Below are positions 7,185 to 14,836 of a stretch of 36,504 nucleotides of DNA, piece after piece. This DNA is from a virus, in IMG/VR virus record IMGVR_UViG_3300036670_000244, positions 1 to 36,504 of that record. One strand, given 5' to 3'. Position 1 is the first letter of the stretch. The number at the start of each line of letters is the position of its first letter. The notes beneath the pieces were generated by a model that worked only from the letters and a program-made list of their open reading frames with translations, searched no databases and had not been told where the DNA came from. Both the position numbers and the translations under genes were made by a program.

Positions 7185-7192
7185 CAAATATA
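7185..7192 (-). promoter_or_regulatory. Early leftward promoter, -7 box TATATTTG
   Basis: CAAATATA on the + strand reads TATATTTG on the - strand, a match to TAnnTTTG. It lies 74 bp upstream of the early gene start at 7111. The perfect palindrome at 7194-7210 lies immediately upstream, between -7 and -33, where a repressor would block RNA polymerase. Confidence 0.55.
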
Positions 7193-7193
7193 A

Positions 7194-7210
7194 TGTAACA
7201 TAATGTTACA
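7194..7210. promoter_or_regulatory. Repressor operator palindrome TGTAACAT-A-ATGTTACA
   Basis: A perfect 17-bp inverted repeat centred at 7202. Further half-sites TGTAACA(T) occur at 7222-7229 and, as TGTAACT, at 7244-7250. They sit between the divergent repressor gene and early operon, so they are the likely binding sites of the 7282-7902 repressor. Confidence 0.65.
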
Positions 7211-7281
7211 CACAAGTTTTTTGTAACATTTTTTATCATAAAATGTAACTTTTTGTTTTGTTTTATTTTACATAATTGATT

Positions 7282-7902
7282 ATGAGTGAATTAAATATTA
7301 AAGAAGAAAGGAAAAAAAAAGGTTTGTCTCAAGAAGATTTAGCCAACTTAATTAGCGTTAGCCGTAAAACCATAAGTGGCTACGAAAATGGAGAACCTAT
7401 AAACGAATCAAAAAAGATGTTATTGGAAATTATTTTGAAACAAAATGTTACAAATTTGGTTCAAGAGAGTAACGAAAAATATAAATTGAGTAACGTTGGA
7501 GTTCCTTTTTACGATATTGACTTTACCGCTAGTTTTTTAGAAGTAGAAAACAACCAGAGCAAACCAGATTCTTATATAAGTCATCCGTTTTTCAAAGGTT
7601 GTGATTGTGTCGTACGTGCTTCTGGTCAATCGATGGCAAAAGTTATTTGTCATGGTGATGCAATAGGATTGATAAAAATTAATAATTGGATGGAGTTTTT
7701 CCCTTTCGGCGAGATTTACGCAATAGTTACCAATGATGGTTTTAGAATGATAAAAGTAATTTCAAAAGGAGAAAATGAAAATTATTATACATTGATTAGC
7801 AAACCAACCGATAGTAAAAAAGATGAATTCCCACCTCAACAAATTAAAAGAAGCAGCATACTACATATTTTTAGAGTACAAGCTTCAAGTCACTTATTTT
7901 AA
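7282..7902 (+). CDS. Phage repressor, XRE HTH plus S24 (LexA/CI-like) domain
   Basis: 206 aa from the ATG at 7282; a TTG six bases upstream is in frame but less likely. Residues 4-45 form an XRE helix-turn-helix (LSQEDLANLISVSRKTISGYENG). Residues about 75-200 form an S24 domain with the catalytic serine in ASGQSM (Ser117) and lysine in FRMIKV (Lys158). The protein should keep the phage in lysogeny and respond to DNA damage. No clear Ala-Gly or Cys-Gly cleavage pair is seen in the linker, so self-cleavage is unproved. It faces away from the early operon, with TGTAACA operators between. Confidence 0.85.
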   Translation: MSELNIKEERKKKGLSQEDLANLISVSRKTISGYENGEPINESKKMLLEIILKQNVTNLVQESNEKYKLSNVGVPFYDIDFTASFLEVENNQSKPDSYISHPFFKGCDCVVRASGQSMAKVICHGDAIGLIKINNWMEFFPFGEIYAIVTNDGFRMIKVISKGENENYYTLISKPTDSKKDEFPPQQIKRSSILHIFRVQASSHLF

Positions 7903-7906
7903 TATT

Positions 7907-8119
7907 ATGAAAAAAATATTTTTGTTAATTACCGTTTTGGCTTTGTCAAGTTGTTCAAAAGACGATAACGATTGTAAATGTACCGGACAGTATGCGAATT
8001 TTGATTCACCCGGATTCTTTTTTGTTCAAAATGTGCCTATTAATTGTGAAACAAAACATCCAGTAAATTCTTTGCCAAATAATGAAAATGCAATTTTCGT
8101 TAAATGTGTTGAAGATTAA
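7907..8119 (+). CDS. Small surface-exported lipoprotein
   Basis: 70 aa. The start at 7907 gives a proper type II signal, MKKIFLLITVLALSSC, with the lipidated Cys at residue 16. The residues after it, SKDDND, fit the charged lipoprotein export signal (K-D-D/E type) that sends lipoproteins to the cell surface in Capnocytophaga and Flavobacterium. The mature part is only about 55 aa with several Cys. It begins 4 bp after the repressor stop and is probably co-transcribed, so it may be made in the lysogen. Superinfection exclusion is a reasonable guess but not shown. Confidence 0.6.
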   Translation: MKKIFLLITVLALSSCSKDDNDCKCTGQYANFDSPGFFFVQNVPINCETKHPVNSLPNNENAIFVKCVED

Positions 8120-8129
8120 AACTTATACG

Positions 8130-8708
8130 ATGAAAAATATATTTACAATTTTATTACTTATTATTTCGCTTTATGGATTTAGTCAAAATTTAAGTAAATC
8201 AGAAAGGAAATCAATTTTAGATGCTAAAAAGTCAGGAATAAAGAAAGAAGTTTTATCTGATACAATTCAAAATAAAGATTGTAAAAATACTTCTACTTAT
8301 GATAAATTTAAAAAAACTACTAGAGTTAGAAATACAATAGATGTTTTTCAAGGAATTCGCTCACTTAGATTGGAATTTGGAAAGATTATCACAGAAAAGC
8401 ATCAATACTATTCAATAACTACTTACTCTGCTCCAGGATGTATTACAAGCAGAAGTTATTTAGCATTTATAATTAAAGGAGATGATGTTATTACTTTGAA
8501 ATACGAAGGTGATATTGATTGTAATGCTGTAATTGCGCCTTTTTTAATTTCTGAAATAAATTTAAAAAAGCTAATGAATTCAAAAATAACAGATGTAAGA
8601 ATAATGTATGATTATAAATTTGATTTAGAAGTTAACGAAAAGAATGATCTAAAAATAAAATCTTCAATTTATTGTATTTTAAATAGTAGTAATGAACTCA
8701 ACAAATAA
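8130..8708 (+). CDS. Secreted hypothetical protein
   Basis: 192 aa from the ATG at 8130. The signal peptide MKNIFTILLLIISLYGFSQ ends in the GFSQ typical of Flavobacteriaceae secreted proteins. The mature part is beta-rich with four Cys (in DCKN, PGCIT, IDCNA and YCIL) and no known motif. It follows the lipoprotein by 10 bp and overlaps the next gene by 17 bp, forming one lysogeny operon with the repressor. Function unknown; location probably periplasm or outer membrane. Confidence 0.55.
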   Translation: MKNIFTILLLIISLYGFSQNLSKSERKSILDAKKSGIKKEVLSDTIQNKDCKNTSTYDKFKKTTRVRNTIDVFQGIRSLRLEFGKIITEKHQYYSITTYSAPGCITSRSYLAFIIKGDDVITLKYEGDIDCNAVIAPFLISEINLKKLMNSKITDVRIMYDYKFDLEVNEKNDLKIKSSIYCILNSSNELNK

Positions 8709-8925
8709 GAAAATATTTTTAGTAATAGATGAATTAAAGGCTTTGGGTAAAATTCGTTTTTACGCAGAAGTATATCGAGTAATGAAAATGACCAAGCAAC
8801 ATTTTAATTTAATAAAGTTAGGTGTTAACTATTTCATGGTAGATCACATTTATTTTTTCATTAAAGAGTTTAATGTAAATGCAAATTATATTTTCGGCAC
8901 TGATACACAAATGTTTATCGAATAG
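8692..8925 (+). CDS. Small XRE-like protein
   Basis: 77 aa. The end FNVNANYIFGTD is the usual end of an XRE domain in Bacteroidota repressors (compare NANYLLTG), and MTKQHFNLIKLGVNYFMVDHI matches the recognition-helix region. The fold is intact but diverged. It is the last gene of the repressor operon, just before attP, and may take part in the lysogeny decision. Confidence 0.5.
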   Translation: MNSTNKKIFLVIDELKALGKIRFYAEVYRVMKMTKQHFNLIKLGVNYFMVDHIYFFIKEFNVNANYIFGTDTQMFIE

Positions 8926-8940
8926 AAAAAACTATGTTTG

Positions 8941-8950
8941 CGCACATAAA
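8941..8950 (+). promoter_or_regulatory. Integrase arm-type site (CGCACATAAA), left
   Basis: First of three perfect direct copies of CGCACATAAA; the others are at 9160-9169 and 9172-9181. One lies about 100 bp to the left of the tRNA core and two about 80 bp to the right, the layout of arm-binding sites around a phage attP. Confidence 0.55.
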
Positions 8951-9042
8951 AAAAGTAACAAAAAATTAAAAAATAGCGTTTTTACATAAAATTGTAGCTT
9001 GAAAATCAACGGTTTATAATAATTTTCTCTAAAATATTTTCT

Positions 9043-9084
9043 CTGTTAATCAGAGGGTCCTTGGTTCGAGCCCAAGAGAGGGAG
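9043..9084 (+). tRNA. 3' half of tRNA-Asn(GTT), attP core
   Basis: The anticodon loop CTGTTAA (9043-9049, anticodon GTT at 9045-9047) is followed by TCAGA, a short variable region, a T arm with stem CTTGG/CCAAG around TTCGAGC, an acceptor strand AGAGGGA and discriminator G84. No D arm or 5' acceptor strand precedes it, so it is only the 3' half. This is the classic attP of a phage that integrates in the tRNA-Asn gene and restores its 3' end. Not a functional tRNA by itself. Confidence 0.8.
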
Positions 9085-9090
9085 CAAAAG

Positions 9091-9126
9091 CCGAAAGCCA
9101 CACCACATAAGGCTTTCGGTTTTTTT
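9091..9126 (+). terminator. Intrinsic terminator within attP
   Basis: CCGAAAGCC (9091-9099), loop of 11, GGCTTTCGG (9111-9119), then TTTTTTT (9120-9126). A perfect 9-bp stem with a T-run. It lies just after the tRNA fragment and could end both the repressor operon and, after integration, the host tRNA transcript. Confidence 0.8.
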
Positions 9127-9159
9127 ATTAAATCAAATTTCAACATTGTAGCAATTTAT

Positions 9160-9181
9160 CGCACATAAAAACGCACATAAA
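9160..9181 (+). promoter_or_regulatory. Integrase arm-type sites, right (two CGCACATAAA copies)
   Basis: Two perfect copies at 9160-9169 and 9172-9181, 12 bp apart, directly before the integrase start at 9192. Together with 8941-8950 they flank the tRNA-Asn core. Because they lie at the integrase start, integrase may also repress its own gene. Confidence 0.55.
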
Positions 9182-9191
9182 TTAAAGCTAA

Positions 9192-10466
9192 ATGAAAACA
9201 AAAACAAGAACAAAAGAATTCATTTATTTACCTAATGGATGTCATTGCAGTACTCCTACTGTTTACCCTAAAGATTGGAAAACCTGCACCAAAGAAGCAC
9301 TAGATAAAAATTGGTATATCCAATATTATTTCTACGATCCGAAATTTCCTAAACCAACTTATCCGGTTACGGTAAAAGGAATGAATAAATTTATGGATTT
9401 AGCATCCAGAAGGAAAATAACGAAGGTTATTCTGCTGGATGAAATCGAAGCTTTAACCAATAAAGGTTATAATCCTTATTTAAAAAAATATACTGCTTTA
9501 GACGAGCCTAAACCATTAGCAAGGCTAAATCCCGAATTATTGGTAATTGATGCCTTCCGTGGTGCATTTGAAAATATAAAAGGCACAAAGGAACATTTGT
9601 ATCAAATTAAAAACGCAATAGATCGTTTTGAGAAAGCAACAATAAAACTAAGATTTGACACTATTATAATTTACGATTTTAAAAGAAGTCAGTTTAAAGA
9701 AATAATTGAGTTTATGAAACTCCCAGCAAACTATTTCAATAAATTCAAATCCTACTTTTCTACATTATTTAAAGAATTGATTGAGTGGGAGTGTTGCGAA
9801 ATAAACATCACAAGGGATATTCAGAAAAAACCAATCGTTAAAAATCAAAGAGAAACTTTAGAATCAAATACAGTAAGTTTAATTTTGGACCATCTTAAAA
9901 TCAATAATTATCCTTTTTATCGATACGGAAAGATTTTTTTCTATTCCGGTGCAAGGAGTACGGAATTACTATCGGTACAATTTAAACACGTTAGATTAGA
10001 AAAACAAGAATATGATATTTTAATTAAAAAAGGTAAGCAGCATATTTGGCAAACTAAAGTAATTATTAAAAACGCCGTTCCATTTTGGAGTGAATTAATG
10101 CAATTATCAAAAAGTAAAGAGGATTTTATATTTTCTCATGGCCTTGTTCCTGGTGAATTAAAAAACTGCGCAAAGCAAATTACTATACGTTGGAGGAAGC
10201 ACGTTAAAGATAAATTAGTTATTAAAAATGGTGAAGTTAAAAATAAAGCTGAATTAGACAAAAACAAAGATTTTTACTATAATCGTATAACTGCTGATTT
10301 TTATTCAATGAAACACACTTTTCTCGACTTATTGGACGATTTAAATAATGGTGATTTGACCAATGCCAAAGCAATTAGTTCGCATACTAGCGAAAATACT
10401 ACAAAAATATACACGTCTGGTAGAACTAAAAGAAATAACGAGCATTTAAAAACTATAAAAGTGTAA
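9192..10466 (+). CDS. int: Tyrosine-recombinase phage integrase
   Basis: 424 aa. The catalytic domain shows the first Arg in GARSTELL (Arg255), a beta-hairpin lysine in KKGKQH (280s), YSMKHTF (371-377, where the usual HxLRHT is YxxKHT as in many Bacteroidota phage integrases), H398 in SSHTSENTT and the nucleophile Tyr407 in TTKIYT. The N-terminal part contains an Arm/SAM-like core-binding region. It catalyses integration and excision at tRNA-Asn, whose 3' half lies 107 bp upstream. It lacks the extra helix segment typical of integron IntI, so there is no evidence that it acts on the attC-like sites. Confidence 0.85.
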   Translation: MKTKTRTKEFIYLPNGCHCSTPTVYPKDWKTCTKEALDKNWYIQYYFYDPKFPKPTYPVTVKGMNKFMDLASRRKITKVILLDEIEALTNKGYNPYLKKYTALDEPKPLARLNPELLVIDAFRGAFENIKGTKEHLYQIKNAIDRFEKATIKLRFDTIIIYDFKRSQFKEIIEFMKLPANYFNKFKSYFSTLFKELIEWECCEINITRDIQKKPIVKNQRETLESNTVSLILDHLKINNYPFYRYGKIFFYSGARSTELLSVQFKHVRLEKQEYDILIKKGKQHIWQTKVIIKNAVPFWSELMQLSKSKEDFIFSHGLVPGELKNCAKQITIRWRKHVKDKLVIKNGEVKNKAELDKNKDFYYNRITADFYSMKHTFLDLLDDLNNGDLTNAKAISSHTSENTTKIYTSGRTKRNNEHLKTIKV

Positions 10467-10468
10467 TT

Positions 10469-10612
10469 ATGGAATGGTACGAAATAGTTATTGGAGTTGT
10501 TTGCTGGGTTGTAGGATTTTGGATTTTGATGAAATATCAGGATTTTAGAAAATACGATGGATTTAATTCAACTTTTAAATCGGATCTTAAAAAACGAAAA
10601 AAGCGCACCTAA
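10469..10612 (+). CDS. 47-aa small membrane protein
   Basis: Starts two bases after the integrase stop: MEWYEIVIGVVCWVVGFWIL and so on. One transmembrane span (residues 5-20) and a basic tail ending KKRKKRT. Probably co-expressed with the integrase. Its stop codon lies inside the terminator hairpin. Function unknown. Confidence 0.5.
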   Translation: MEWYEIVIGVVCWVVGFWILMKYQDFRKYDGFNSTFKSDLKKRKKRT

Positions 10613-10626
10613 TTAAAGGTGCGCTT
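10601..10626 (-). terminator. Terminator of the leftward late operon
   Basis: A perfect 10-bp stem AAGCGCACCT (10601-10610) / AGGTGCGCTT (10617-10626) with a 6-base loop. Read on the - strand it is followed by TTTTTTCGTTTTTT, a strong T-run; on the + strand it is followed by GTCAAAAG. It therefore ends the leftward late transcript, and folds over the 3' end of the convergent small + strand gene. Confidence 0.75.
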
Positions 10627-10650
10627 GTCAAAAGTATATTAACCAAAATA

Positions 10651-10728
10651 TTACTTTAATATCAATGCTTTTGTAAACAGTAATTCTTGCAGCTTTGTAT
10701 TTAGTTGCTTTTGAAGAATTGTATCCAT
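10651..10728 (-). CDS. 25-aa micro-ORF at the end of the lysis cassette
   Basis: Reads MDTILQKQLNTKLQELLFTK and five more residues. Its ATG overlaps the TAA of the preceding gene (TAATG), which favours re-initiation. An amphipathic helix is possible. Very short and without homologs that I recognise, so it may be a chance ORF. Confidence 0.25.
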   Translation of the reverse strand: MDTILQKQLNTKLQELLFTKALILK

Positions 10729-11390
10729 TATTTTGATAGTAATGCCTTAGCAATTTCAAATAAAATAATTCCGCCACCAATTTTGGCAACATCCGTTCGG
10801 TACCATTTTTTATTTTCTAATAATTCAATATGCTGCACTTCTTCGGTTTGTACAAATTTATTAGTATGCGTTAGATCAAAGGTTTTTGTTTCTTTTCCTA
10901 AAAACCATTTCCGTTTGGTTCCAGCAACCATTATTATAGAATCTGGAATAGAAAGCTCTGTTATTTTTATTCCAAATTGATTTGATTTATAACCAAGTGA
11001 ATATTCTGGAGTAAATATCGCGCCATCGCGTTCGAATTTGCACGGAATAGAATCTCGGTAAACAATTGTAATTGTATCAATTTTGGTAACTACAATTTCT
11101 TTAGTTAGACTTGTAACTTTTGCAAATTTGGAAGCAACTTCTTTGGCTGTTTTATTTTTGGCAATTTCTTTTTTTAATTGCTGCTTGTCGTATTGTAAAA
11201 TACCAACACTCATTGCTAAGTTTCCGTTTTTTAAACGATAGCTTTTTGCATCGGCAGTTAAGGCATCAACATTAGCATTTGCGGTTTTTCCGTTTTGCCA
11301 AGTAACATAAAGCATCGATAACAGAAAAATAATTACTGAAACTAATATGACTTTTAGCCAGTCGATTTTGTGGAGATTAATTTGTTCCAT
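10728..11390 (-). CDS. Spanin-like lysis-region membrane protein
   Basis: 220 aa. An N-terminal transmembrane anchor (LKVILVSVIIFLLSMLYV, about residues 12-29) is followed by a helical, Lys-rich segment that fits a coiled coil (NGNLAMSVGILQYDKQQLKK), a beta-rich part (EIVVTKIDTITIVYRDS) and a C-terminal hydrophobic segment (IGGGIILFEIAKALL). It comes after holin and endolysin in the lysis cassette, where an i-spanin normally lies. The family is common in Bacteroidota phages but its role has been inferred, not shown. Confidence 0.5.
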   Translation of the reverse strand: MEQINLHKIDWLKVILVSVIIFLLSMLYVTWQNGKTANANVDALTADAKSYRLKNGNLAMSVGILQYDKQQLKKEIAKNKTAKEVASKFAKVTSLTKEIVVTKIDTITIVYRDSIPCKFERDGAIFTPEYSLGYKSNQFGIKITELSIPDSIIMVAGTKRKWFLGKETKTFDLTHTNKFVQTEEVQHIELLENKKWYRTDVAKIGGGIILFEIAKALLSK

Positions 11391-11402
11391 AGTTTTTACT
11401 TT

Positions 11403-11972
11403 TTAAGCAGCTAATAAATTGTAAGCCGTATTTAGTTTACCATCGTAATTATTCTTCCAATAAAGCGGTCCATTATATTGAGCTGCGTAACTTTTCCAAT
11501 TCTTATCTCTCAATTCGTCATCCAATCTGGTATTGATGATGTAATTTACAAATAGGTCAAATTGCGCTTCTTCCGATTCATAATTTTTATTAATAAATTC
11601 CTGAAGCGATTTACATCCACATAATTTAAAGTTGTTTCCTAATATTTGAAATAATCCCCAGCTTGCAGACTTTAAAGCAGCTTCGCGATTAATTTTGGCT
11701 GCTTTTTCTAATCTTGCAGGTTGTGCTGAAACTTTTCCGTATGGTTTTGTTTTCCATTTTGGATAACATATATCAGAAACTACCGGAGTAATTCCAAGCT
11801 TTCGTAATTCTTTCCAAAAAATATGTGGTTCAAATAAAATTATAGGATGTCCTGTCGGCAAAAAACCAGAGCCTTTACTTTCTACTTTGTAAACTGCTTT
11901 TATCGCCCTTACTTCACAACCTATTTTCTTTGCGCCTTCTTCAAACTTTTCTTTTGAGATACCTGTTTTCAT
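11403..11972 (-). CDS. Endolysin, N-acetylmuramidase (DUF3380 type)
   Basis: 189 aa from the ATG at 11970-11972; a longer frame overlaps the holin gene and is not needed. The early YKVESKGSGF carries the likely catalytic Glu (E31), then GHPIILFEPHIFWKEL, ASWGLFQILGNNF and the C-terminal YAAQYNGPLYWKNNY match the N-acetylmuramidase (DUF3380) family of endolysins. No signal peptide, so it needs the adjacent holin for release. It cleaves peptidoglycan at the end of infection. Starts just after the holin stop. Confidence 0.8.
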   Translation of the reverse strand: MKTGISKEKFEEGAKKIGCEVRAIKAVYKVESKGSGFLPTGHPIILFEPHIFWKELRKLGITPVVSDICYPKWKTKPYGKVSAQPARLEKAAKINREAALKSASWGLFQILGNNFKLCGCKSLQEFINKNYESEEAQFDLFVNYIINTRLDDELRDKNWKSYAAQYNGPLYWKNNYDGKLNTAYNLLAA

Positions 11973-11974
11973 AA

Positions 11975-12514
11975 CTAATCGTTTATTTCTTTTTTCACTT
12001 CTTTGTAAAACCCAATCATTTTTTTTATTCGATGCCAAAGGTTAAAACCGCATTTTGGTAGGTTTTCGTGAAATATCGAAAATCCTTCGTTTAAGCAAAA
12101 AACGATTAATGCTATGGTTGCCAATTCAAATTCGGCATGTGAAAAACTTTCGTATCTAAAGTTTTTAAGCATTAAAGCTTTTTGAAATTTTATAAGAAGT
12201 AAAGTCAATCCGATGTAAGCAATCGCTTTAAATATCATTTTCTTAAATTTATCCGAACTAAAACCTTCGCCTCGACCAAAAAACCATTTTTCCTTTCTCG
12301 TTAAACTTTTTTTCCATTCAAAATATGAAGCAAAAAGACCTGTTACTAAATCTGCCAAAAACATCCAAAAAAGAATGTAAGCCACTGACTTAAAATCAAC
12401 CACTACATTGACCACTACGATTGCAGGAATTGTTGAAAGCATTACTAAAGGCTTTTCAATAAAAATATTTAATAAAGAAAATTTTGGTATTGCGAGTTCT
12501 AAGAATGATTTCAT
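11975..12514 (-). CDS. Holin (phage_holin_4-like)
   Basis: 179 aa with several membrane segments: LVMLSTIPAIVVVNVVVDF (about 23-41), SVAYILFWMFLADLVTGLF (43-61) and IFKAIAYIGLTLLLIKF (about 93-110). The DLVTGLFAS motif in the second span is the hallmark of the phage_holin_4/toxin-secretion holin family. It lies directly before the endolysin. It would permeabilise the inner membrane to release the endolysin. Confidence 0.75.
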   Translation of the reverse strand: MKSFLELAIPKFSLLNIFIEKPLVMLSTIPAIVVVNVVVDFKSVAYILFWMFLADLVTGLFASYFEWKKSLTRKEKWFFGRGEGFSSDKFKKMIFKAIAYIGLTLLLIKFQKALMLKNFRYESFSHAEFELATIALIVFCLNEGFSIFHENLPKCGFNLWHRIKKMIGFYKEVKKEIND

Positions 12515-12523
12515 TGTTTTATT

Positions 12524-12586
12524 TTATTGTATTTTTAATTCTGCTAATTCTGCTTTTAAAGTTTTAATTTTTAAGAATAATTTCAT
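12524..12586 (-). CDS. 20-aa micro-ORF between lectin-like gene and holin
   Basis: Reads MKLFLKIKTLKAELAELKIQ. Its ATG overlaps the TGA of the preceding gene (ATGA), which suggests translational coupling. The heptad-like Leu/Ile pattern fits a short amphipathic helix. Chance ORF is a real alternative. Confidence 0.3.
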   Translation of the reverse strand: MKLFLKIKTLKAELAELKIQ

Positions 12587-13305
12587 AATCCGTAACGTGA
12601 TTTTTCATTGTTAAATTTCGCTAATAATTCAGCTGATGTAGCTACAACTTTTTGAACTTGTACATAAGACATATCGCCATAGTAATAATCGTTCGATGCT
12701 AAAATTCTTGCACCGATATAAAAATTATCATTTATATATGTGATTACGTTAGAATTTTGAAGACTAGCAGAATATGATAATTCTACACCATTTTTATATA
12801 ATTTTATTGTGTTACCGTTATTCTCAACAGAAACACTAACCATTTGCCAAACCAAACTAGATATTGTACTATTAACGGAAACTTTATATTTATTATCCTT
12901 ACCTATTGTAAACCATAAATTATCACTACCACTAGCTCCGCCAACGAAGAAAATCCAACCATTATTATTAATTTCATTATTATTCCCATTATTTATGATA
13001 CATCTTCTTATATCAGAAATTTGACTTGGATTAATCCAAGCATTAATTGTAAAATTTGCACCAGTATTTAAAGACGCATTATCATAAACGTAATCGTTAG
13101 TTCCATCTAATAATAATTTACCACCGTCTGAACTTGAAAATCCAACCCCATTTAATAGTTCTGATTGCTTTGCGCCAGTTGATAAATCGAATACATCAAC
13201 ACCAGTTCCGCTGTAACAATATGTATTACCAAAATCATAAAGAAGAAAATCATCTGTTATATTAACTTTACTTCGACCAAAAATGTATTTTTTTAAATTT
13301 CCCAT
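12583..13305 (-). CDS. Tail-tip LamG/concanavalin-like protein
   Basis: 240 aa. Residues about 60-230 show the LamG (concanavalin A-like) pattern: LLLDGTNDYVYDN, FTINAWINPSQ, WQMVSVSVENNGNTIKLYKN and FYIGARILASNDYYYGDMSYV, followed by a helix. Such domains bind glycans. In the late operon, after the tail genes and before the lysis genes, it is probably a receptor-binding or decorating tail protein. Its stop overlaps the next micro-ORF. Confidence 0.65.
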   Translation of the reverse strand: MGNLKKYIFGRSKVNITDDFLLYDFGNTYCYSGTGVDVFDLSTGAKQSELLNGVGFSSSDGGKLLLDGTNDYVYDNASLNTGANFTINAWINPSQISDIRRCIINNGNNNEINNNGWIFFVGGASGSDNLWFTIGKDNKYKVSVNSTISSLVWQMVSVSVENNGNTIKLYKNGVELSYSASLQNSNVITYINDNFYIGARILASNDYYYGDMSYVQVQKVVATSAELLAKFNNEKSRYGL

Positions 13306-13307
13306 AA

Positions 13308-14834
13308 TTAAAAATCTAACAAAATTGTATTAGTACTACCTCTGCGAATAAGGCTAAAGGTCTTTTTTTCTGTTATAGTAGTTGGAACTGTTTCAAAAGT
13401 AAAAGGAGCAGTAATTGCAATTGTTAAAGTAACCCCAGCCAGAGTTCTGCCGACAAACATAAATTGATCTAATAAAGTTGCTGGTATTGTAATTGTGCAA
13501 CTTGCGGTTACTAAAATAGTTTTGCCGTTCCAAGCATTCGAAACGTTTGTACTCCCGTTTACTTCAATTTGACTATCCTTTACTTGCTTGGAATTTATTT
13601 GTGTTTGTATAGAACTTGTAGCATCTAAAAAATTAATTGTTTTAAAGTTTTCTAAAGATTGATCAAAAAACACCTTAACGTAATTTATTAAATTATCAAA
13701 TGTTAATTTTTTTCTTTTAGAATCGACACTATCTAAAATGGTAAAAGAATCTGTTATTATTGGAACTTCTTTTTCTAAAGTTGGTTGCACAAAATCAAAA
13801 ACACCACCGCCACTTACTGCGTTTGTGCTATTTTCTATAACTTCGGCATCTATTGTAGGTGGTGTAGCGGTTTCACTTAGCAACTCATAATCTGCTAGGG
13901 TTGTAGTTGTAATTCCACCAACTCCGTAATTTCCGCCTGCAAGTTTAAATAAATATATTCCGCTTGGTGTTGCAAATAATGTTCTTCCTTCTGAAATTGC
14001 TTTAACTACATAAAATGGATTTTTTGCGTTTACGAATTGTGCAACATTCAATCCGCCAAGATTGTCAATTACAATAGTTTCGGTTGTTGGTAAATCTTGG
14101 TAGTCTTGTGCTGTTACATTAGCTATAATAGGTATAGAAAAATTTGCACTTGTTAATTGTATTCCTTCATTTCCGTAAATTCCTTTTCCAACATTATATG
14201 TATCGTATAGCTCAACTCTAACTATATTTCCTAAACTATCTATAACTAAAACTTTAATAGATAGCAATTCTGTTTCGCTAATTGTATATGTTTCAATTTG
14301 ATTAGAAACAAATACTACGTTGTTATTAACGCCTCCTACTTCGTTTAGGGAAATGGTTTTTATTATTCGCTTGTTATCTAAAGAATTAGAAATTTTACTA
14401 AATGCGGTTAAAATGGTATCCGTTGCATCTACTTCGCCAGTAATTGCCTCGTTGTAACTGTTTAAAACGGTACCTAAAACCCTAGGACTTGTAAAGTATT
14501 TATTTACAGCACCTTCTGGTAAATTATCGGTAGTTGAAAAAGTAGGAGAAAAACCTTCGTTTAAAAAAGCCGTATAACCTAAAGATTTAAGGCGTGACCA
14601 AAACACATCTGGACTAACAAAAGTTTCTGGATTCCCTAAATTAGTATTGTCAATAATAGTAATATTTTCAACTAAATAAATGTAACGAACCGCACCATCG
14701 TTTTGAATTATATTGAATTTATTACCATCTAAAGAGGCTTGAAAATCCGATATAGCAAATCTAGTATTTGGCAAATTGTTATGAACGTGCCAAAAATTGT
14801 CTGTTCCTTCTTTGGTTATTTCTAATGTATTCAT
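13308..14834 (-). CDS. Tail fibre/appendage protein
   Basis: 508 aa. TTDNLPEGAVNKYFTSPRV (about residues 102-120) is the repeat seen in many phage tail-fibre proteins (DxLxEGxxNKYFTxxR). The C-terminal third (EVNGSTNVSNAWNGKTILVT onward) is a beta-rich head domain like those of appendage tips. It lies two bases upstream of the lectin-like gene and may be its partner. Host receptor recognition is the likely role. Confidence 0.6.
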   Translation of the reverse strand: MNTLEITKEGTDNFWHVHNNLPNTRFAISDFQASLDGNKFNIIQNDGAVRYIYLVENITIIDNTNLGNPETFVSPDVFWSRLKSLGYTAFLNEGFSPTFSTTDNLPEGAVNKYFTSPRVLGTVLNSYNEAITGEVDATDTILTAFSKISNSLDNKRIIKTISLNEVGGVNNNVVFVSNQIETYTISETELLSIKVLVIDSLGNIVRVELYDTYNVGKGIYGNEGIQLTSANFSIPIIANVTAQDYQDLPTTETIVIDNLGGLNVAQFVNAKNPFYVVKAISEGRTLFATPSGIYLFKLAGGNYGVGGITTTTLADYELLSETATPPTIDAEVIENSTNAVSGGGVFDFVQPTLEKEVPIITDSFTILDSVDSKRKKLTFDNLINYVKVFFDQSLENFKTINFLDATSSIQTQINSKQVKDSQIEVNGSTNVSNAWNGKTILVTASCTITIPATLLDQFMFVGRTLAGVTLTIAITAPFTFETVPTTITEKKTFSLIRRGSTNTILLDF

Positions 14835-14836
14835 TT

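Noticed and set aside
9043-9084. Functional tRNA-Asn gene
   Set aside because: Only the 3' half is present; no D arm or 5' acceptor strand precedes it.
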